NCBI GenBank assembly: GCA_016292805.1
Contig: JAEDFM010000060.1
Span: 1-8,503, forward strand
DNA from: Treponema sp.
Lineage (GTDB): Bacteria; Spirochaetota; Spirochaetia; Treponematales; Treponemataceae
DNA length: 8,503 bases
Direction of reading: 5' to 3'
Shown: piece by piece, positions 4,983 to 8,503 of the stretch
How the letters are laid out: each line of letters begins with the position of its first letter
How positions within the stretch are numbered: the stretch's first letter is position 1
The notes under the pieces: generated by a model
The model's input: only the letters and a program-made list of their open reading frames with translations
The model's database searches: none
What the model was told of the DNA's origin: nothing
Program-made: the position numbers and the translations under genes

Positions 4983-5450
4983 TTATTTTCTATAAAGATC
5001 ATCACCATCAAACTCAAAGCTGATTGTTGAGCCTGCTGTACATGCATAACGATAGTCTGTGTAGTAATCATCGTAGTAATCGTAAACTTTGCTCATATTT
5101 GGATAGATTACTCTTGCACAGAAGTAGTAACGGCCTGGTTCAAGATAAAACTGACAGTTGTAATCTGCATATAAAGGATTATCTGAATTATGGCTATCCC
5201 AGGCAATCTGCCATTCATCTGAGCTATAAGTTTTGTAATACACCTTAGAAATATAAGCTGCTTCTGTACCATATTTTGTACATATATTATTTACTTTAAT
5301 TGTTGAATAAGCAGGTGTTGTTGTTGTTTCAACTGTAATTCCGCAGTCGCCTAAAGCTTCATCATCAACAAGAATAAGACAGCTGGAACACATTGCACAA
5401 ACTGCAGCCAAAAAACCACAAGCCAAAATTGTATTAAAAATCTTTTTCAT
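4983..5450 (-). CDS. Putative Tyr-rich small lipoprotein, family not recognised
   Basis: The product has 155 residues. Residues 1-23 form an export signal: MKK, a hydrophobic core, and the lipobox-like CSSC with Cys24 the likely lipidation site. The -3 residue is unusual, so processing is less certain than for a classic lipobox. The mature part has alternating hydrophobic strands (STIKVNN, AYISKVYYKTY, CQFYLEPGRYYFCARVIYP) suggesting a small beta-sandwich. A Tyr/Asp-rich stretch (KVYDYYDDYYTDYRY) follows near residues 121-135. Several mature cysteines could form disulfides. No family is recognised. The start is supported by GGAGGT (minus strand, 5461-5456) 5 bases before the ATG. It lies 110 bases downstream of the kinase gene, on the same strand, behind a structured leader and an 11-bp tandem repeat, so it may be a target of that two-component system. 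Confidence 0.8.
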   Translation of the reverse strand: MKKIFNTILACGFLAAVCAMCSSCLILVDDEALGDCGITVETTTTPAYSTIKVNNICTKYGTEAAYISKVYYKTYSSDEWQIAWDSHNSDNPLYADYNCQFYLEPGRYYFCARVIYPNMSKVYDYYDDYYTDYRYACTAGSTISFEFDGDDLYRK

Positions 5451-5463
5451 ATCATACCTCCAA

Positions 5464-5514
5464 GGAGCTTTGCTCTCTCAAATCTTGATTTAATTAAACC
5501 ATATTTGAGGCTCC
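5464..5514 (-). promoter_or_regulatory. Long hairpin in the lipoprotein leader next to the ribosome-binding site
   Basis: On the minus strand GGAGC (5514-5510) plus CTCAAAT (5509-5503) pair with ATTTGAG (5483-5477) and, after an 8-base bulge, GCTCC (5468-5464). The loop contains the palindrome TTTAATTAAA. The structure ends two bases before the GGAGGT ribosome-binding site. It has no T-run, so it is not a standard terminator of the kinase operon. It may be a translation-control or mRNA-stability element. Confidence 0.5.
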
Positions 5515-5532
5515 CCTACTTTGGTATTTTCA

Positions 5533-5554
5533 TAAGAGATTTCTAAGAGGTTTC
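5533..5554. promoter_or_regulatory. Adjacent 11-bp direct repeats, candidate response-regulator site
   Basis: TAAGAGATTTC (5533-5543) is followed directly by TAAGAGGTTTC (5544-5554), with one mismatch. OmpR/PhoB-family regulators bind as head-to-tail dimers to direct repeats with a spacing of about 10-11 bp. This one begins 6 bases past the kinase stop and lies about 100 bases upstream of the lipoprotein start. Binding is inferred. Confidence 0.45.
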
Positions 5555-5560
5555 TTATTT

Positions 5561-6958
5561 TTAATTGCTTAATTTAATGATGATTTTGGCACCATTTTCG
5601 TTTTCTGCACGAATAGTACCTTCCATAGATTCTATGATTGTTTTTGCAATTGAAAGCCCAAGACCACTTCCACCAGCCCAACGAGTATGAGCTTCATCCC
5701 CACGATAAAAACGTTCAAAGGCATGTTCTACTGTTTTATCATCAAAGCCTTCTCCATTATCTTTAATGGAAATATATACAGAATCTTTTTCTTCTTTAGC
5801 TTCACATGTAATTTTTACAGGATCTATATTTGCAGCACCACAATATTTTAGACTATTAGATGTTATGACTGTAAACACCTGGTGCAATAGTTCCTTATCA
5901 GCGATAATATAAAGTTTCTCGCGGCAATTGATTTCAAACTGTAAATCAGGTTTAATACTCAGACATTCTTCTTTCAGTCTTTCAAACATTTCATCCAGTT
6001 TAAATCTTTCCAGCTTTGGTTTTATGCGTCCATTTTCAATTCGAGAAATCTGCAGCAGGTTTTCAATAATTGCAGACATAGATTTAGATTCTTTTACAAT
6101 TGTTTCAAGAGATTTTTCCAGCTGCGCAGGATCATCTTTTCCCCAGCGTTTAAGCAGATTAGCCTGCCCCATAATTACAGCAACTGGAGTTTTCAATTCA
6201 TGACTTACATCAGAGGTAAACTGTCGCTCCCTGTCAAAATCAATTTTGATTCGCTTAAACAAATCATTAAAGGTAACAGCCATATCATCAATTTCATCAT
6301 TATGTTTCGAAACAGGAAGAAGAGTATCCAGATTTGTTGTACTTAACTCTTTCGCTGTAGCAGTCATCTTTTTTACAGGCTGTATTGTTCTTTTTGTAAT
6401 AATTAACGAAATAAAGAAAGATAAAATCAACACAGGAATAAGCAGAAGCAGCATTGCTTTTGGCAGTTCAGACATCATTCTGGTAGAAGAATCAATTTCC
6501 ATATTCAGGGCGGTTTCAATTATTACAGTTTCACTTAAGGAAGTATCTAGTTCCCGGGTTAAATAATAAATATTCAAATCCCCATCCAGGAAGAAATCTT
6601 TTTCTATGTGTTTTCTGGCTTTTTCACCAGTGGCTGCAAGCAAAGGTAAATATGGATCGTTTGTACCTATTGTTATTACATCACCAGTTTCTGAATCAAT
6701 TTTATATGCAGTAAAAGAAACATAATATGGCAGCTGAAACTTTTCATAATCAATTATTTCTTCGCCATTTTCATTTACATCAAGTCCATTCTGTACCAGA
6801 AATGCAGCTTCAGAAAGCTCTTCCGATTTTTGATTTTGAACATTTAAATTCAAAACTCCAATAAAACTGACAGATAACAGAATTACTGCAACAGTTACCA
6901 AAAGAGAAAATCTTAATGCAAGACGAAGAGCAACAGAATGACGAACTTGTTTGCGCAA
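5561..6958 (-). CDS. Membrane sensor histidine kinase of a two-component system
   Basis: The product has 465 residues with the classic layout: a first membrane helix (about 17-38), an extracytoplasmic sensor region (about 39-166), a second helix (about 167-188), HAMP (about 189-241) and HisKA with phospho-acceptor His253 in DVSHELKTP. The ATPase domain has Asn368 in the N-box, DNGEGF (400-405), FERFY (about 414-418) and GGSGLGLS (429-436). It should autophosphorylate and pass phosphate to the regulator encoded just upstream. The N-box reads VITSNSLKY rather than the commoner NLLxNAxKY, but the key Asn is kept. Translation begins at TTG (6958-6956), 3 bases after the regulator's stop, with GAGGAA at the end of the regulator gene as ribosome-binding site; no ATG occurs before the sensor domain ends. 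The sensor region resembles no ligand-binding domain I know, so the signal is unidentified. Confidence 0.94.
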   Translation of the reverse strand: MRKQVRHSVALRLALRFSLLVTVAVILLSVSFIGVLNLNVQNQKSEELSEAAFLVQNGLDVNENGEEIIDYEKFQLPYYVSFTAYKIDSETGDVITIGTNDPYLPLLAATGEKARKHIEKDFFLDGDLNIYYLTRELDTSLSETVIIETALNMEIDSSTRMMSELPKAMLLLLIPVLILSFFISLIITKRTIQPVKKMTATAKELSTTNLDTLLPVSKHNDEIDDMAVTFNDLFKRIKIDFDRERQFTSDVSHELKTPVAVIMGQANLLKRWGKDDPAQLEKSLETIVKESKSMSAIIENLLQISRIENGRIKPKLERFKLDEMFERLKEECLSIKPDLQFEINCREKLYIIADKELLHQVFTVITSNSLKYCGAANIDPVKITCEAKEEKDSVYISIKDNGEGFDDKTVEHAFERFYRGDEAHTRWAGGSGLGLSIAKTIIESMEGTIRAENENGAKIIIKLSN

Positions 6959-6961
6959 CTT

Positions 6962-7642
6962 CTATTCCTCGTCAATCATCATATAACCAGTTCCACGAAC
7001 AGTTTTTATATAAGTTTCGCCTGCAACCTGATCAATTTTTGAACGAAGATATCCTACATAAACATCAATTGTATTTACATCAATAAAGTGATCTTCGCCC
7101 CAGACATCATCAATCATCTGGTCGCGGCTTAACACCTGGTTCTTCTTTTCCATCAAAAGCTTGAGCATTAAATATTCAGTTTTTGAAAGCTCAATAACTT
7201 CACCTTTCAAAGTAACCTTCATACTGTCACAATTAAGTTCAAGATCGCGAATCTTAAATGATTTCGCTTCTGCCGCAACCTTTGCACTTCTGCGTAAAAC
7301 CGCCCTCATACGGGCAAGCAATTCTTCAATTTCAAATGGCTTTGGTAAATAATCATCTGCACCTGCATCCAGACCATTTACACGGTCGTAGGTTTCACCG
7401 CGGGCAGTAACCATAATTACTGGAACTGCAGAAGTTTTTCTGATTCGGCGCAAAACTTCAAGCCCGCTTAATCCAGGTAACATAACATCAAGTAAAATCA
7501 AATCAGGATTAAAGCTTTCAAAAACTTCCAGAGCAACTCTACCGTCTGCTGCAACTGTTGTTTCAAAACCTTCATGATCCAATTCTGCTTTTACAAAATC
7601 ACTAATTCCTGAATCATCTTCTACTATTAAAATTTTTTCCAT
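6962..7642 (-). CDS. OmpR/PhoB-family response regulator
   Basis: The product has 226 residues, a standard length. The receiver domain (about 1-115) has the acidic pair Asp9-Asp10, phospho-acceptor Asp52 in LLDVMLPG, Thr79 in MVTARG and Lys101 in LPKPFE. The winged-helix DNA-binding domain (about 128-224) ends with the characteristic VDVY-like segment (IDVYVGYLRSKID) and TVRGTGYMM. When phosphorylated by the adjacent kinase it should dimerise and bind tandem direct repeats to control transcription. The ATG at 7642 has AGGAAA upstream and lies 19 bases after the stop of the preceding exported-protein gene; the kinase start is 3 bases after its own stop. The three genes thus form a tight operon. 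Direct-repeat arrays at 5533-5554 and 8105-8139 are candidate binding sites. Confidence 0.95.
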   Translation of the reverse strand: MEKILIVEDDSGISDFVKAELDHEGFETTVAADGRVALEVFESFNPDLILLDVMLPGLSGLEVLRRIRKTSAVPVIMVTARGETYDRVNGLDAGADDYLPKPFEIEELLARMRAVLRRSAKVAAEAKSFKIRDLELNCDSMKVTLKGEVIELSKTEYLMLKLLMEKKNQVLSRDQMIDDVWGEDHFIDVNTIDVYVGYLRSKIDQVAGETYIKTVRGTGYMMIDEE

Positions 7643-7661
7643 TTGAATTTCCTATTTCTGT

Positions 7662-8036
7662 TTATTGTAATTTTCTTGTATAAGGCTGAACCGGTTTTCC
7701 ATCATAACTTTTAACTCCGGAAATTTTCAGCGTAAATGGGAGTTCTGTTTTTAAATTCACACGCGCCTGAGTTCCATCCCTGTTGAAAGTCACTTTTGCA
7801 CTTTCTCCTGCAGGACTATTATCAATAAAAATAGTACTGCCGTTTACACTTCGCGGATCCACAGCTGCAGAAAAATGAATATCCAAAGTACCGGCAGCCT
7901 GTGAAAAACTTACACTGCTAACTTTGCATTCAATATTGTCTACTGTCTTGCGCTGACCTCTGTAACCGTCAGACTGCGCAAACATTGCAGAAAAAGAGAA
8001 TAAAAGAATTATTGCTAAACTTAATAATCTTTTCAT
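7662..8036 (-). CDS. Small exported protein with an SbsA/Big_5-like Ig domain
   Basis: The product has 124 residues. A signal peptide (about residues 1-20, MKRLLSLAIILLFSFSAMFA) with AMFA before Gln21 suggests signal peptidase I cleavage and export. The mature part has the look of a bacterial Ig-like domain of the SbsA/Big_5 type: SVSFSQAAGTLDIHFSAAVD, then SVNGSTIFID, KVTFNRDGTQARVNL and LPFTLKISGVKSYDGKPV. The assignment is by pattern only. The frame continues upstream to 8093, but the ATG at 8036 begins the signal peptide, and the extra N-terminus is not credible. No good ribosome-binding site is visible. As first gene of the regulator-kinase operon it could be an accessory to the sensor or an envelope partner; that is inference. 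Confidence 0.8.
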   Translation of the reverse strand: MKRLLSLAIILLFSFSAMFAQSDGYRGQRKTVDNIECKVSSVSFSQAAGTLDIHFSAAVDPRSVNGSTIFIDNSPAGESAKVTFNRDGTQARVNLKTELPFTLKISGVKSYDGKPVQPYTRKLQ

Positions 8037-8042
8037 AATTTC

Positions 8043-8071
8043 ATTATAAATTATTAAACGCCACAAGTGAA
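8043..8071 (-). promoter_or_regulatory. Promoter candidate of the two-component operon
   Basis: On the minus strand TTCACT (8071-8066; four of six matches) and a perfect TATAAT (8048-8043) are 17 bases apart. The -10 box ends only 6 bases before the ATG at 8036, so transcription would start at or next to the start codon and the mRNA would be nearly leaderless. Confidence 0.55.
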
Positions 8072-8104
8072 TAAGCAAAAAGTAAGAAAACACTTATTTT
8101 TCTC

Positions 8105-8139
8105 TTAATCCTCTTTAATGCTGTTAAAACCTATTTACT
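8105..8139. promoter_or_regulatory. Array of TTAA-type half-sites with about 10-bp spacing
   Basis: TTAAT (8105), TTAAT (8115), TTAAA (8124) and TTACT (8135) recur every 9-11 bases, facing the same way. They lie in the 152-base region between the two-component operon and the divergent exported-protein gene. Same-face direct repeats like these are typical of OmpR/PhoB-family sites. No good -35 box is seen for the rightward gene, whose -10 may be TAATAT (8148-8153), so activation by a bound regulator would fit. AT-rich DNA makes such words common, so this is tentative. Confidence 0.35.
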
Positions 8140-8188
8140 CTAAAATCTAATATATAGCAGTTAGAAATAACCGCAAAGGAGAAATTAT

Positions 8189-8503
8189 ATGAAAAGATTT
8201 ATCAGAACAGCAGCTATTTTAAGCTTTCTTACAGTAATTGGAGCTTCAAATCTCTTTGCTGTGCCAAACAACAGTAACAATAAGCGAACAATTAGACCTG
8301 CGTCAGGAATTACAAAACCAAATCATGATGATGACGATGAGGAATGGAAAAAGGACAGAAAAAAGAATGGTCACCATAACGGAAATCATTATGGTCAGAC
8401 AAAAAGGCCAGAACACAAGCCTTCAACACCAGCTCATAAACCAGCTGTTCCAGAACACAGACCACCAGCACCAGCTCATAAACCTTCCGCTCCAGAACAC
8501 AGA
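8189..8503 (+). CDS. Exported protein with Pro/His-rich heptad repeats, 3' end cut off by the window
   Basis: The frame is open from ATG 8189 to the window edge, giving the first 105 residues. AAGGAGA (8176-8182) lies 6 bases before the start. Residues 1-24 form a signal peptide (MKRFIRTAAILSFLTVIGAS, then NLFA before Val25), likely cut by signal peptidase I. The mature part has an acidic cluster (HDDDDEEW, 46-53), a basic His/Asn-rich stretch (KKNGHHNGNHYGQ, 58-70), and from residue 74 a heptad repeat P-[EA]-H-[KR]-P-x-x, seen four times in full and continuing. Such low-complexity, proline-rich, charged repeats suggest an extended periplasmic or surface spacer. The regular histidines could bind metal, which is inference. 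It diverges from the two-component operon and may be controlled by it. No family is recognised. Confidence 0.85.
   Translation, partial: MKRFIRTAAILSFLTVIGASNLFAVPNNSNNKRTIRPASGITKPNHDDDDEEWKKDRKKNGHHNGNHYGQTKRPEHKPSTPAHKPAVPEHRPPAPAHKPSAPEHR
8408..8503 (+). repeat. 21-bp/42-bp in-frame tandem repeat
   Basis: Codons for P-E-H-K/R-P-x-x and P-A-H-K-P-x-x alternate, giving a 42-bp unit made of two 21-bp halves (starting at 8408, 8429, 8450, 8471 and 8492). Copies are similar but not identical. The array continues past the window edge, so its copy number is unknown and could vary between strains. Confidence 0.88.

Noticed and set aside
8037..8093. Longer start at 8093 for the Ig-like exported protein
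   Set aside because: It would place 19 atypical residues ahead of a good signal peptide and overlap the promoter and control region.
1..8503. tRNA, rRNA, known riboswitch, insertion sequence or prophage genes
   Set aside because: None was recognised by eye on either strand; covariance-model searches could not be run.

Overview
The window looks like chromosome from an AT-rich, Gram-negative-type bacterium, most likely a host-associated Treponema (Spirochaetota). This rests on the low GC content, two short lipoproteins with relaxed spirochaete-style lipoboxes, other exported proteins of no recognised family, and protein sequences that resemble Treponema homologues from memory. No rRNA or other decisive taxonomic marker is present, so genus level is an inference.

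Layout: 1-46 is an unusually GC-rich patch with a short repeat and hairpins. A consensus promoter (81-109) then drives a small lipoprotein gene (167-712, +). On the minus strand, 861-1559 is a complete RelE/Phd-type toxin-antitoxin operon with its own consensus promoter. A second consensus promoter (1614-1643, +) faces the 3' end of tatD (1726-2622, -) with no gene behind it. Divergent from tatD, the plus strand carries adenosine deaminase (add, 2777-3793), a class I SAM-dependent methyltransferase (3807-4610) and ribosomal protein S21 (rpsU, 4660-4866), ending at a strong bidirectional terminator (4893-4928).

The right half is a signalling locus on the minus strand. A small exported Ig-like protein (8036-7662), an OmpR-family response regulator (7642-6962) and a membrane histidine kinase (6958-5561) form a tight operon. 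A small lipoprotein (5450-4983) follows after a structured 110-base gap. Divergent from this operon, a secreted protein with Pro/His-rich heptad repeats (8189 onward) runs off the right edge. Direct repeats of about 10-11 bp in both intergenic regions are candidate response-regulator sites. An envelope-sensing circuit that controls the flanking exported proteins is plausible but unproven.

The most striking signal is the exact 12-mer AGGTCTGTCCCC. It occurs five times, always on the plus strand: at 1, 2647, 3929, 4334 and 4427. Three of these lie inside the methyltransferase gene, all in one reading frame, each encoding Gly-Leu-Ser-Pro. This looks like a dispersed short repeat family that tolerates, or targets, coding DNA. 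No transposase is visible in the window to explain its spread.
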